A DNA stretch of 50,318 bases from Chloroflexota bacterium (GCA_005881885.1 VBDX01000132.1:1-50318), one strand, 5' to 3'. Shown: positions 1 to 9,279, numbered from the stretch's first letter. Notes: generated by a model not told the origin, from the letters alone. Made by a program: numbers and translations.

Positions 1-558
1 AACGCCGGCACGCTTGGCGGCAACCTCGGGACCGCGTCTCCGGCGGGAGACACGCTTCCCGTCCTCGCGGCGCTGGACGCGACCGTCGTGCTGCGCTCGC
101 GCGCCGGCGAGCGCCGCGTGACGTTCGGCGACTACATGACCGGTCCGAAGAAGAGCGTCCGGCGTCGCGACGAGATCGTGGTCGCGGCCGAGTGGGACGA
201 CGCCGGCCCGGCGCAGACCTTCATGAAGGTCGGCACGCGCAACGCGATGGTGATCGCCGTCGCCGGGCTTGCCCTCGTCGTCGATCGCGCGCGACGACGG
301 GTCGGCGTCGGCCTCGGGTCATGCGGTCCGACGATCCTTCGCACGCCCGAGGCCGAGAAGTTCGCGACCGGCATGTTCGACGAGATGGGATGGGAGCGAG
401 CAACGAGGCCGACCGAAGCCGCGCGCAAGGAGTTCGGCCGCCTTGTCGCGGCGGCGGCGCGACCGATCGACGACGTTCGCGGCACGGCCGCGTATCGGAG
501 ACACGTGCTCGCGGTGATGGCGTCCCGCGCCCTCTTGCGTGTCGCGGCGATCGTATGA
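1..558 (+). CDS. Molybdenum hydroxylase FAD-binding subunit, 5' truncated by window
   Basis: This is the C-terminal part of the medium (FAD) subunit of a xanthine dehydrogenase/CO dehydrogenase-type enzyme. It passes electrons from the 2Fe-2S clusters to the acceptor through FAD. The reading frame is open from base 1 and begins with GTLGGNL followed by ASPAGDTLPVLAALDA, the conserved FAD-binding loop of the family. About 100 N-terminal residues should lie upstream. The stop overlaps the start of the next gene as ATGA (555-558), so the three subunits are translationally coupled in the usual medium-small-large order. Substrate specificity cannot be read from this fragment. Confidence 0.9.
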   Translation, partial: NAGTLGGNLGTASPAGDTLPVLAALDATVVLRSRAGERRVTFGDYMTGPKKSVRRRDEIVVAAEWDDAGPAQTFMKVGTRNAMVIAVAGLALVVDRARRRVGVGLGSCGPTILRTPEAEKFATGMFDEMGWERATRPTEAARKEFGRLVAAAARPIDDVRGTAAYRRHVLAVMASRALLRVAAIV

Positions 559-1016
559 AGCTCACGGTGAACGGCGACGAGCGCGAGGTCGACGCCGCGG
601 ACCACGAGAGCCTGCTGACCGTGCTGCGCGAGCGGCTCGGCCTGCCGGGCAGCAAGAACGCGTGCGAGCAGGGCGAGTGCGGCTCGTGCTCGGTACTGCT
701 GGATGGCGCGCTCGTCTGCTCGTGCCTCGTGCTCGGCGCGGCCGCAGCGGACCGCGAGGTGCGCACAGTCGAGTCCCTCGCTGACGGCGATCGCCTTCAT
801 CCCGTCCAGCGCGCCTTCGTCGACATGGGCGCAGTGCAATGTGGCTTCTGCACTCCAGGCCTAGTCGTGTCGACGTATGCGCTGCTCAAGGAAAACCCGG
901 AGCCAAGCGAGCAGGAAGTGCGCGAAGCGCTCTCAGGGAACATCTGTCGCTGCACCGGCTATGGAAAGATCCTCGAGGCGGTGCAGCGCGCGTCCGCCGG
1001 GATGTACGGCCGATGA
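555..1016 (+). CDS. Molybdenum hydroxylase 2Fe-2S (small) subunit
   Basis: This 153-residue protein is of normal length for the small subunit of xanthine dehydrogenase-family enzymes. The N-terminal plant-type ferredoxin cluster is bound by Cys37, Cys42, Cys45 and Cys57 (CEQGECGSC then a distal Cys). The helical C-terminal cluster is bound by Cys96, Cys99, Cys131 and Cys133 (CGFC and CRCTGY). It relays electrons from the molybdenum site to FAD. The ATG overlaps the upstream stop, and its own TGA overlaps the ATG of the large subunit at 1013. The family is certain; the substrate is not. Confidence 0.95.
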   Translation: MKLTVNGDEREVDAADHESLLTVLRERLGLPGSKNACEQGECGSCSVLLDGALVCSCLVLGAAAADREVRTVESLADGDRLHPVQRAFVDMGAVQCGFCTPGLVVSTYALLKENPEPSEQEVREALSGNICRCTGYGKILEAVQRASAGMYGR

Positions 1017-3295
1017 GCGTCGCGCCAGTCCGGTCGCGGATCCGCGGCGTCGTCGGCGAGTCGGTCGAGCGGCCGGACGCGGTGGCAAAGGTCAAGGGCG
1101 AGTTCCAGTACGGCAGCGACCTGAACCGAGAGGGAATGCTCTTCGGCGCGACCCTTCGAAGCCCGCACCCGCACGCGCGCATCCTCGGCATCGACGTCTC
1201 GGGAGCAAGACGGATGAGTGGCGTGCGCGCGGTGATCACATCGGCCGAGCTCCCGACACGCGAGCTCTTCGGCCTCATGAAGCTCGACCAACCGGTGCTG
1301 GCGACCGGTCGCGTCCGTTACGCCGGCGAGCCGGTCGCGATCGTCGCCGCGGACACCGCCGAGGAAGCTCGCGTGGCCGCGCGCGCGATCGCGGTGCGCT
1401 ACGACGTCCTCCCGCCGATCACCGACGCGGTCGCCGCGCTTCAGCCCGGCGCGGCGAGCCTTCACAGCAAAGGAAACGTGATCGAGGATGTGCTGGTCGC
1501 CCACGGCGATCCCGACGCGCGCGCCGACGTAGTGGTCGAGGGCGAATACGAGCTCGCGATGCAGGACCAAGCGGCCTTGGGGCCCGAGGCCGGACTGGCC
1601 ATTCCGCGCCGTGACGGCGGGGTCGAGCTACACGTCGCCACGCAGTGGCTGCACGAGGACCTCCGCCAGATCGCGCCATGCCTCGGTCTGCCCGAGTCGA
1701 AGGTGCGCCTGGTGCTCGCGGGGGTGGGCGGTGCGTTCGGAGCGCGCGAGGACGTGACGCTCCAGATCCACGCGTGCCTTCTCGCGCTCGCGACCAAGCG
1801 GCCCGTCCGGATGACCTACGGCAGAGAGGAATCCTTCTATGGCCACGTCCATCGGCATCCCGCGAAGCTCTGGTACGCGCACGGCGCCACGAAGACCGGC
1901 GAGCTCGTCTTCGTGCGCGCGACCATCGTGCTCGACGGCGGCGCGTACGCGTCATCGAGTCCCGCGGTTGTCGCGAACGCGGCCTGCTTCGGCGCTGGCC
2001 CCTACCGCGTCCCAAGCGCGCGCATCCACGCGGTCGGCGCCTATACGAACAACCCGCCGACCGGCGCCATGCGCGGATTCGGGGCCGTGCAGTCGTGCTT
2101 CGCATACGAAGCCCAGATGGACAAGCTCGCGGCCAAGCTCGAGATGGATCCGGTCGTGCTCCGCGAGAAGAACGCACTCCGCAACGGCGACCGGATCGTG
2201 ACGAGCCAGCCGGTTGAGGGCAGCGCACCAGTCGCGGAGATCGTCCGCCGCTGCGCCGATCTTCCGCTGCCGGAAATGGAGATCCCACGCGACCCCATCG
2301 GGCTCCCGGGGGGCGCCGGGAACCTTACGTTCGGCGAGGGAGTGCGTCGCGGCACCGGTCTCGCCGCGGGTATGAAGAACGTCTGCTACTCGCACGGGTT
2401 CGACGACTTTTCCACGGCACGCGTACGGCTCATGCGCGACGAACGTGGTCCTCTCGCGCGCGTCCATACCGCTGCCGCGGAGGTCGGGCAGGGGATCGTC
2501 GCTGTGTGCGTGCAGATCGCGAGGACCGAGCTCGGCGTCCAGAGGGTGGAGATCGACCCTCCGGACACCACGATCGGTTCGGCGGGATCCTCCTCGGCGT
2601 CACGGCAGACCTGGATGACGGGCGGCGCCGTCCTCGCCGCCTGTCGCGAGGTAAAGGCCGAGCTGCTTTCGCGCGCGCGCAGGACCGGGCGGTCGCTCGA
2701 CGATCTCCCAGCCCTGCTCGAGGAGCCGATCGACAAGACGGTCACCCACCGGCATCCGGACACGGAGCCGCGCGACGTGAACACGCAGAACCAGGGACAC
2801 GTCGCGTTCCTCTTCGCCGCGCATCGGGCGGTGGTCGACGTCGACGTGGACACCGGGCTCGTCAAGGTCGTGCAGGTCGCGACCGCCCAGGACGTCGGCA
2901 AGGCGATCAATCCCCTCGCGGTCGTCGGTCAGATCGAGGGTGGCATCGCGCAGGGACTCGGTCTCGCCGTCATGGAAGAGGTGCAGCTCGCCGAGGGCAA
3001 GGTGCGGAACGCCTCGTTCACCGACTATCTCCTGCCGACGACGCTCGACATGCCGACGGTCGTCGTCGACCTCATCGAGCATCCGCATCCCGACGCGCCG
3101 TACGGCGCGAAGGGCGTCGGCGAGCCGCCCACGATCTCGAGCACACCCGCGATCGTCGCTGCAATCCGCGCCGCCACCGGCCGCGAGCTCAATCGCGTGC
3201 CGGTGCGCCCGGACGACATCGTGTTCGGGGCGCCGTATCGGTCTGGCTGGCGCATCCGGCCGGGCGACGATCCGCGCGGCGCCGTCCGCGCATAG
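1013..3295 (+). CDS. Xanthine dehydrogenase-like molybdopterin (large) subunit
   Basis: This 760-residue catalytic subunit binds the molybdenum-pterin cofactor and hydroxylates its substrate. Visible are the aldehyde oxidase/xanthine dehydrogenase a/b hammerhead near the N-terminus, GGAFGAR (cofactor-binding loop), AMRGFG with the Arg that matches the purine-binding Arg of xanthine dehydrogenases, EVGQG, and near the C-terminus KGVGEPP with the conserved catalytic Glu. The CoxL active-site loop AYRCSFR is absent, so it is not a form I CO dehydrogenase. The ATG at 1013 overlaps the previous stop; reading further upstream only runs through the small-subunit gene. Adenosine deaminase downstream supports purine catabolism as the role (inference). 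Confidence 0.88.
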   Translation: MSVAPVRSRIRGVVGESVERPDAVAKVKGEFQYGSDLNREGMLFGATLRSPHPHARILGIDVSGARRMSGVRAVITSAELPTRELFGLMKLDQPVLATGRVRYAGEPVAIVAADTAEEARVAARAIAVRYDVLPPITDAVAALQPGAASLHSKGNVIEDVLVAHGDPDARADVVVEGEYELAMQDQAALGPEAGLAIPRRDGGVELHVATQWLHEDLRQIAPCLGLPESKVRLVLAGVGGAFGAREDVTLQIHACLLALATKRPVRMTYGREESFYGHVHRHPAKLWYAHGATKTGELVFVRATIVLDGGAYASSSPAVVANAACFGAGPYRVPSARIHAVGAYTNNPPTGAMRGFGAVQSCFAYEAQMDKLAAKLEMDPVVLREKNALRNGDRIVTSQPVEGSAPVAEIVRRCADLPLPEMEIPRDPIGLPGGAGNLTFGEGVRRGTGLAAGMKNVCYSHGFDDFSTARVRLMRDERGPLARVHTAAAEVGQGIVAVCVQIARTELGVQRVEIDPPDTTIGSAGSSSASRQTWMTGGAVLAACREVKAELLSRARRTGRSLDDLPALLEEPIDKTVTHRHPDTEPRDVNTQNQGHVAFLFAAHRAVVDVDVDTGLVKVVQVATAQDVGKAINPLAVVGQIEGGIAQGLGLAVMEEVQLAEGKVRNASFTDYLLPTTLDMPTVVVDLIEHPHPDAPYGAKGVGEPPTISSTPAIVAAIRAATGRELNRVPVRPDDIVFGAPYRSGWRIRPGDDPRGAVRA

Positions 3296-3306
3296 TGGGA
3301 GGGCAG

Positions 3307-4857
3307 ATGCCCTCGTCCGACGCACCGCGAATCTTCAGCGGGATCGGGAGCACGTACGAGAAGGCCGGCGCGCTGCTCTCGTTCGGCCAGGACCCGCGCT
3401 GGCGCGCGCGACTTGTGTCGTCCCTTGCGGCCGCGCCCGACGATGTCGTCCTGGATGTGGCGACGGGCACGGGACTGGTCGCCCGAGCGCTGCGTGAGCG
3501 CTACCACTGTCGCGTCGTCGGTCTCGACCGGAGCGCCGATATGCTCTCGGCCGCCGCGGATCACAACGGCCACATGCCGCTCGTGCGCGGGCGCGCCGAG
3601 CGGCTACCCTTCCCGGACAGGTCGTTCGACCACCTGACATTCACCTATCTGCTTCGGTACGTCGATAACCCTGCCGCGGTGATGCGCGAGCTTGCGCGTG
3701 TCGTCCGCCCTGGCGGACGCATCGCGGCGCTCGACTTCGGCGTGCCGCCCAACCCGTTGCTTCGAGCCCTGTGGCGCCTCTACACGCGGATGGGGCTGCC
3801 GCTCATCGGCCGCGCGATCTCCCAGCGCTGGGCGAGCGTCGGCGCATTTCTGAGCGGCAGCATCGAGGGCTTCAACGCGGCGCACACGCAAGAAGACATC
3901 GAGCGCTGCTGGCGTGCCGCGGGTCTCAGCGGTGTCCATGTAGAGCGAATGAGCTTCGGTGCCGGCGTCGTGATGACCGCGGTGAAGGATGGCGCGACCG
4001 AGGGCCCCAGGGGTAGGGGCCCCTGGGCGCGTAGCGAGGCGGCGGAGGGATCCCCACCCGATGGAGGGTGGGGATACCGCCGCGTTGAGAGGGTTTCGGT
4101 CGCGCCATCCGGAACGCAGCCCTCGGTCGCGCCGGCCGCTAATCGCACTGCGTTCTACGCGCTTCGCCCCGGAGGAGTCCGCGATTACTGGACGCTGCTG
4201 CACCCGCCGTACACCGTGTGGCATCTCTCGTATGTCTTGCTTGGCGCCGCGTTGGCTCCGATGCCGGATCCGCGGATCGTCGCCGGCGCGCTGCTCGCGT
4301 TTTTTCTAGCAGTCGGTGTGGCGGCGCACTCGTTCGATGAATTGCGCGGCCGGCCGCTTGGCACGCGGATCCCGTCCGGCGTTCTCATCGCGCTCGGCTC
4401 ACTTGGACTTCTTGGTGCGATCGCCATCGGACTGATCGCGGCTGCGACGGTCGGCCTCTGGTTTCTCTTTTTGGTCGCGACCGGAGCGGCGCTCGTCGTC
4501 CTGTACGCGTTCGAGGTGCCGCTTGTGCATTCCGACTTCGGGTTCGCACTCGCCTGGGGTGGCTTCCCTGTCATCGCGACAGCTGCCGCGGCTGGCGCGC
4601 CGGCCATCCCGACGGTGGCCGCGGCTATCGGCGCGTCGCTTCTCAGCCTCGCGCAGCGCCGGCTCTCAACACCCGTCCGGCGCATTCGTCGCAAAGCGGT
4701 CGAGGTGCGCGGCGAGGTTCGCTATGCCGACGGATCCACCGACGCGCTCGACGCGTCGCGGCTCATCGCAGGTCCCGAGGCCGCGCTTCGGCTGTTATGG
4801 ATTGCGATATTGGCGATCTCGATCGGGGCACTCCTCGGCCGCTGGTCCGGCGGCTAG
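3307..4857 (+). CDS. SAM methyltransferase fused to UbiA-like membrane domain
   Basis: This 516-residue protein has two unlike halves. Residues 1-228 are a class I UbiE/MenG-like methyltransferase (DVATGTG SAM motif near residue 50, RVVRPGGRI near 131). Residues about 282-516 hold six or so hydrophobic segments with HPPYTVWHLSYV and an acidic AHSFDELRGRPLGT motif, resembling a divergent UbiA-family prenyltransferase; the usual NDxxDxxxD motif is not intact. The 50-residue linker is low-complexity and encoded by a 143-bp palindromic element (3991-4133). The second half begins like an independent protein (AFYALRPGGVRDYW), so the fusion may be the product of that insertion. A role in quinone or prenyl-lipid metabolism is plausible but not shown. 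Confidence 0.75.
   Translation: MPSSDAPRIFSGIGSTYEKAGALLSFGQDPRWRARLVSSLAAAPDDVVLDVATGTGLVARALRERYHCRVVGLDRSADMLSAAADHNGHMPLVRGRAERLPFPDRSFDHLTFTYLLRYVDNPAAVMRELARVVRPGGRIAALDFGVPPNPLLRALWRLYTRMGLPLIGRAISQRWASVGAFLSGSIEGFNAAHTQEDIERCWRAAGLSGVHVERMSFGAGVVMTAVKDGATEGPRGRGPWARSEAAEGSPPDGGWGYRRVERVSVAPSGTQPSVAPAANRTAFYALRPGGVRDYWTLLHPPYTVWHLSYVLLGAALAPMPDPRIVAGALLAFFLAVGVAAHSFDELRGRPLGTRIPSGVLIALGSLGLLGAIAIGLIAAATVGLWFLFLVATGAALVVLYAFEVPLVHSDFGFALAWGGFPVIATAAAAGAPAIPTVAAAIGASLLSLAQRRLSTPVRRIRRKAVEVRGEVRYADGSTDALDASRLIAGPEAALRLLWIAILAISIGALLGRWSGG
3991..4133. repeat. 143-bp nested palindromic element with 14-bp terminal inverted repeats
   Basis: GGCGCGACCGAGGG at 3991-4004 is matched perfectly and inverted at 4120-4133. 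Inside lie two further hairpins: an 8-bp stem (4006-4013/4020-4027) and a 10-bp stem (4050-4059/4066-4075). The layout is like a miniature inverted-repeat element. It lies in the coding region between the methyltransferase and membrane domains. No obvious target-site duplication is seen. Confidence 0.7.
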
Positions 4858-4869
4858 ATTCACGCCGAC

Positions 4870-5973
4870 ATGATCCCGCTGGAGACGTTGCGCGCGGCGC
4901 CGAAGGTCCTGCTGCACGACCATCTCGACGGTGGCCTGCGTCCGGCAACGGTCGTCGAGCTCGCGCGCGACATCGGCTACACGGGCCTTCCGACGACGGA
5001 CGCCGCCGAGCTTGGCCGCTGGTTCCACGGTAGTGCGGCCTCCGGATCGCTCTCCCTCTATCTGCGCGGCTTCGCGCACACCATCGCGGTGATGCAGACC
5101 GAAGAGGCGCTCGAGCGCGTCGCGTACGAGTGCGGCGAGGATCTCGCGCGCGACGGGATCGTTTACGCGGAGGTCCGCTACGCGCCGGTATTCCACACCG
5201 CGCGCGGTCTCAACCACGAGCAGGTCGTCCAGGCCGTGGAGAAGGGGTTCGAGCGCGCCGAGCGCGAACGCGGCGTCACGCTCCGCCAGATCATCTGTGC
5301 GATGCGTGACCGCACCGATTCGCTCGAGATGGCGGAGCTTGCGGTCGCGAACCGTGAGCGCGGTGTTGTCGGCTTCGACATCGCAGGCGAGGAGGCCGGC
5401 CATCCGCCGAAGGCGCATATCGAAGCGTTTCAGCTCTGCCGCCGCGAGAACTTCTCGATCACGATCCATGCGGGCGAGGCGTTCGGCCCTCCATCCATCT
5501 GGCAGGCGCTCCAGTACTGCGGCGCGCACCGCATCGGGCACGGGGTGCGTCTCGTCGAGGACATGGCGATCAGTGAAGGGAGAGTGGTGAAGCTCGGTCC
5601 GCTGGCGGCGTACGTGCGCGATAAGCGCATCCCGCTCGAGCTGTGCCCGTCATCGAACGTGGATACCGGGGCTGTACCGACGCTCGCCGACCATCCCATC
5701 CGCCACTTCCTGGCGCAAAGCTTCCGCGTCACGGTGAATACGGACAACAGGCTCATGTCACACGTGACGCTTTCCGAGGAGCTCCAGCGTCTCTCCCGCG
5801 CGTTCGGGCTCACGCTCGCGGAAGTGGAGCGCCTCTCGATCAACGCGATGAAGAGCGCGTTCGTCGGCTATGACGAGCGTGTCGCGATCATCTACGCGCG
5901 TATCAAGCCTGGCTACGCGCGTCTCCGCGGCGAGCCTGCCATCGCGGGTTATCCCTTGCCTCCGACCGCGTAG
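4870..5973 (+). CDS. add: Adenosine deaminase
   Basis: This 367-residue enzyme deaminates adenosine (or deoxyadenosine) to inosine. Zinc ligands and catalytic residues of the family are visible: His16 and His18 in HDHLDGG, HAGE in the middle, the HRIGHG histidine, and Asp in NTDNRLMS near the C-terminus. The length is normal. It starts 12 bases after the methyltransferase fusion and follows the molybdenum hydroxylase genes; hypoxanthine from inosine could feed that enzyme. Members of this family can act on other adenine compounds, so the exact substrate remains open. Confidence 0.93.
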   Translation: MIPLETLRAAPKVLLHDHLDGGLRPATVVELARDIGYTGLPTTDAAELGRWFHGSAASGSLSLYLRGFAHTIAVMQTEEALERVAYECGEDLARDGIVYAEVRYAPVFHTARGLNHEQVVQAVEKGFERAERERGVTLRQIICAMRDRTDSLEMAELAVANRERGVVGFDIAGEEAGHPPKAHIEAFQLCRRENFSITIHAGEAFGPPSIWQALQYCGAHRIGHGVRLVEDMAISEGRVVKLGPLAAYVRDKRIPLELCPSSNVDTGAVPTLADHPIRHFLAQSFRVTVNTDNRLMSHVTLSEELQRLSRAFGLTLAEVERLSINAMKSAFVGYDERVAIIYARIKPGYARLRGEPAIAGYPLPPTA

Positions 5974-6113
5974 CGCTCCGCTCTTTACCATCCATTCACG
6001 CGTCCTGCGACTGACGCGACACGATTCTTTGTTGTCGTCCACTCATCCTCGCTGCGTACTCACTTCGTACTGATCGGACGAAGGGTCACGGCGACTTTTG
6101 GTGGGGGTGGACT

Positions 6114-6587
6114 ATGGGGCGGTTTCCGATTGGCAAGTTCTTGCTCGCGCTTTCGTTCTCGGTGTGCATGGTCATCTCGACTGTCGCGCTTGGCGCGACC
6201 GCTACGGCGAGCCCGCAATGGTGCGAGGAGGATCCGGTCTTCCTCGTGAACGGTGCCCTTGTAGACGTAACGACGACATTTCCGGCCGAGTACCTCTCCG
6301 CGATCAAAGACCCCGTCGCGTTCGAGCTCCTTGTGCCTTCGAACGCGATCGCGGCCGTCGTCGCACTTCCTGGGAGCGTTCCGATGACGGCGAAGATCAC
6401 CAAGTCGTTGCCGGCAAATGGGCTGCTCTCCCTCGGGGTGCCCATTGTCGTCAAGGTCACGGTGACGGCGAGTAAGTCGTTCGACACCAAGACCAAGGTG
6501 GCCGGGACGTACTTGTGGCTGAGCTCGACCGCTTACGGAAAGTCGAACGTCACCACTTTTGTGAGATACACACTGATCGGGCTCTAG
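6114..6587 (+). CDS. Hypothetical secreted protein
   Basis: This 157-residue protein is not recognised. Residues 1-32 form a clear signal peptide (basic start, hydrophobic LLALSFSVCMVISTVALG, then a small-residue ATATASP cleavage zone). The rest is rich in Val, Thr and Ser with alternating hydrophobic residues, consistent with an exported beta-rich protein. A purine-rich GGTGGGGGTGGA precedes the ATG. The 140 bases upstream hold no gene. It ends 3 bases before the HD-GYP gene, so the two may be co-transcribed. Confidence 0.65.
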   Translation: MGRFPIGKFLLALSFSVCMVISTVALGATATASPQWCEEDPVFLVNGALVDVTTTFPAEYLSAIKDPVAFELLVPSNAIAAVVALPGSVPMTAKITKSLPANGLLSLGVPIVVKVTVTASKSFDTKTKVAGTYLWLSSTAYGKSNVTTFVRYTLIGL

Positions 6588-6590
6588 CCC

Positions 6591-7904
6591 GTGTCACGCC
6601 TTCGCTGGCCAATACGCCTTTACATCCTCGCTGTCCTCGGCGCGGCGCTCGCGGCCCTCCCCGCGGGCGCCGCCTTCCGAGGCGACCTCACGACATCGGA
6701 CACGCTGCTACTCGCACTCGTCACCGCCATGGCCGCGGTCGGTCAGCTCTGGCCGGTGCACCTGTCGGTCAAGGTGAAGATGACGGTCGACGAGACCGCG
6801 ACGTTCGCGGCCGGTCTGCTGCTCGGACCCTTCTATGCGATGGTCGTGACCGCGGCGAGCACGCTGATCGCACTTCACTTCCGCGGCGTCCGGCAGCGTT
6901 GGTACAACCGCGGCTTCAACACAGCGGCAGCGGTCCTCGCCACCGGGGCGGCTGCGACCGTATACGTCCTCCTCGCCGGGCCGGGCTCGATCGTGGTCCG
7001 CGAACCCTGGGCGATCCTGCTGGCCGCGGTTACGAACTACGTCGTTCACACGGCGCTCGTCGACGTCGTCGTGGCTCTGCAGCTCAGGCGCAATCCGCTC
7101 GTCGGTTGGTGGCGGTTGCATCGGAGGCTGGTGCCCTACGAGACGGCCCTACTGCTCATCGGCGCGCTCGGCGCCATCGCGGCTCAATCACAGCCATGGA
7201 CGCTCCTGCTCTTCGGCGTTCCGATGGCCGTCGTGCTCCTTACCCTCCGCGACAGCGCACGCGTGCGCGAGCAAACCAAGACGGCGATCCTCGAGCTCGC
7301 CGATCTCATCGACCTGCGGGATTCGTACACGCATGGTCACTCACAGCGCGTGGCGGACCTCGCCGGGCGGCTCGCGAAGCGCCTCCGGCTCGATTACACG
7401 CAGGTCGAGCTCATCCGGGACGCCGCGCGGGTCCACGACATCGGCAAGATCGGCACGAACGACCTGGTGCTCCAGAAGCCCGGCCCGCTCACCGACGAGG
7501 AGCAGAAGGAGATGCGTCGGCATACCGAGATCGGCCACCGCCTCCTCAAGCGGCTTCCGGAGTTCTGGGAAGGTGCCGAACTCGTTCTCTCGCACCATGA
7601 GCGCCACGACGGAATGGGCTATCCGCGTGGGCTCAAGGGAGACGAATTGCCCTTCGAAGTGTCGGTGATCTCGGTCGCGGACTCCTACGACGCGATGACC
7701 ACCGACCGCCCATACCGCAAGGGGCTTGGGTGGGACGCGGTGCGCGCCGAATTGCTTCGCCAGCGGGGCAAGCAGTGGCGGGAAAGAGCAGTCGACTCGT
7801 TCATCGAGATGATCGACGACGAGCGCCGCGCTCTTCCGGTCGATCGGCCCGTTGTGTCACAGGGCAGACCTCTGCCCGCGAGCCAGGCGGCGGGTCGAAC
7901 GTGA
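6591..7904 (+). CDS. Membrane-anchored HD-GYP phosphohydrolase
   Basis: This 437-residue protein starts at GTG. Residues about 1-225 contain seven or eight hydrophobic helices of an MASE/7TM-type sensor. Residues about 235-410 are an HD-GYP domain with all hallmark motifs: THGHSQRV, HDIGKIG, HHERHDGMGYP and ADSYDAMTTDRPYR. HD-GYP enzymes hydrolyse cyclic di-GMP (some cGAMP); intact motifs suggest an active enzyme. It lies upstream of a histidine kinase/regulator pair, but 130 bases separate them. Confidence 0.9.
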   Translation: MSRLRWPIRLYILAVLGAALAALPAGAAFRGDLTTSDTLLLALVTAMAAVGQLWPVHLSVKVKMTVDETATFAAGLLLGPFYAMVVTAASTLIALHFRGVRQRWYNRGFNTAAAVLATGAAATVYVLLAGPGSIVVREPWAILLAAVTNYVVHTALVDVVVALQLRRNPLVGWWRLHRRLVPYETALLLIGALGAIAAQSQPWTLLLFGVPMAVVLLTLRDSARVREQTKTAILELADLIDLRDSYTHGHSQRVADLAGRLAKRLRLDYTQVELIRDAARVHDIGKIGTNDLVLQKPGPLTDEEQKEMRRHTEIGHRLLKRLPEFWEGAELVLSHHERHDGMGYPRGLKGDELPFEVSVISVADSYDAMTTDRPYRKGLGWDAVRAELLRQRGKQWRERAVDSFIEMIDDERRALPVDRPVVSQGRPLPASQAAGRT

Positions 7905-8034
7905 CCCGCTTCCCCCCGCGCGCCCGTATCGAAAAGGTCTCGCGGAAGAGCACCGGGGCGCCGCGCGTATCGAGCCGGCATCGACCCCGGCCAGCGCGAT
8001 CATGACGTCACGGCGCGCGCTACCTTAGCCGCGC

Positions 8035-9279
8035 GTGGCGGAGCGTCTCGAGCGAACCTTCAACTGGGCGCGCCTGGGCGGCGCAGGCCTCATCTTCATT
8101 CTGGGACCGCTCTTCCCGAACATCGGCCAGGGGTACCTCTACGGCCTAGGCGCTTTCGTCCTGATCTACGCCGCCGCCGTATATGGGCTCTTGCATAGCG
8201 AGCGTGCTCTCGCGCGATTCGATCTGATCAATCGAGCGATGTTCGTGATCGACGTCGGTATCGTCGCGTTCGGCATGCTCGTCTTCGCCGCGGATCCGAG
8301 CTGGACTACCTTCGTGGTTGCCACGCTGATGATCATCGGCGGCGGCTTCCGTTTCGGGACCGCCGGCGCGTTCGCCGCGGCCGGCGCGCTCGCGCTCGCC
8401 TACGTCGCCATCGCCGCCTACCGGGCCGAAACGTACGGTCTCGTCGTGGAGCCGCCCCGGCTCGCGTTTCACGTCAGCGTGATGGTCATCGCCGCGTACA
8501 TGATGTCCGGCCTTCTGCGCGAGCTCGAGCATCTACGGGCACAACGCGAGAAGTTCGTCCGGCAAGCTGCGGAGGCGGCCGCGCTGCGGCAGGCCGATCG
8601 GATCAAGAGCGAGTTCCTGGCTGCCATGTCGCACGACTTCCGCAGCCCACTCACCGTCGTTCGTGGCGCCGTGGAGCTGCTCCTGGGCGAGCGCCCGGGT
8701 GCTCTCACGCCGGCGCAGCGCGAGCTCGCTGAAAGCGCCGAGCGCAATGTGCGACGCCTCGAAGACTTCACCTCGCAGCTCCTCGAGATCGCACGCCTCG
8801 AAGACGGCCAGATCGCGCTCGAGAAAGAGGAGGTCGACGCGGTCGCGCTCGTTCGCGATGTCGTCGCGGACCACGCCATCCTCGCGAAGGAAAGACGCCA
8901 GTGGATCTCGCTCGATGTGGATCCCGATCCGCCGCTCGTGGTCGCCGATCGCAGCCGGATGTCCCAGGCGCTCGCGAACCTCATCGTGAACGCGATCCGC
9001 TACGCGCCTCAGGGCACGCCCATCCTGGTCGCAGCGCACCGGCGGGGCGACGCGCTCCGTATCGAAGTGCGCGACCACGGACCGGGGATCGCCTCCGAGG
9101 ATCGACAGCGCATCTTCGAGAAGTTCTTCCGAGGGAAGAGCGCCAACGGGACGCCGGGCTCGGGCCTCGGGCTCGCGATCGCGCGCTCCCTGGTCACTCT
9201 CCACGGTGGCACGCTCGAGTACGAAGAGAATCCTGGCGGCGGGGCCGCGTTCGTCACGTCCCTCCCGCTTGCCACGTGA
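8035..9279 (+). CDS. Membrane sensor histidine kinase
   Basis: This 414-residue kinase starts at GTG. Four to six hydrophobic segments lie in residues 12-160 with almost no extracellular domain, followed by a coiled-coil linker. The HisKA box MSHDFRSPL carries the phospho-acceptor His200, and the HATPase domain shows N (LIVNAIRYAP), G1 (DHGPGI), F and G2 (GSGLGLAIA) boxes. A membrane-embedded sensor suggests it detects a membrane-linked cue. Its stop overlaps the GTG of the response regulator, so the two form a pair. Confidence 0.93.
   Translation: MAERLERTFNWARLGGAGLIFILGPLFPNIGQGYLYGLGAFVLIYAAAVYGLLHSERALARFDLINRAMFVIDVGIVAFGMLVFAADPSWTTFVVATLMIIGGGFRFGTAGAFAAAGALALAYVAIAAYRAETYGLVVEPPRLAFHVSVMVIAAYMMSGLLRELEHLRAQREKFVRQAAEAAALRQADRIKSEFLAAMSHDFRSPLTVVRGAVELLLGERPGALTPAQRELAESAERNVRRLEDFTSQLLEIARLEDGQIALEKEEVDAVALVRDVVADHAILAKERRQWISLDVDPDPPLVVADRSRMSQALANLIVNAIRYAPQGTPILVAAHRRGDALRIEVRDHGPGIASEDRQRIFEKFFRGKSANGTPGSGLGLAIARSLVTLHGGTLEYEENPGGGAAFVTSLPLAT

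Noticed and set aside
132-839. Long minus-strand frames opposite the molybdenum hydroxylase genes
   Set aside because: They are antisense shadows of strongly conserved genes, rich in Arg, Ala and Ser with no family motifs, which is expected in very GC-rich DNA.
1013-3295. Form I CO dehydrogenase large subunit (CoxL)
   Set aside because: The active-site loop AYRCSFR is missing, and AMRGFG plus the adjacent adenosine deaminase fit a xanthine dehydrogenase-type enzyme better.
6000-6113. Riboswitch or structured leader before the secreted protein
   Set aside because: No conserved aptamer pattern could be recognised, and only short imperfect repeats (GTAC...GTAC) were visible.
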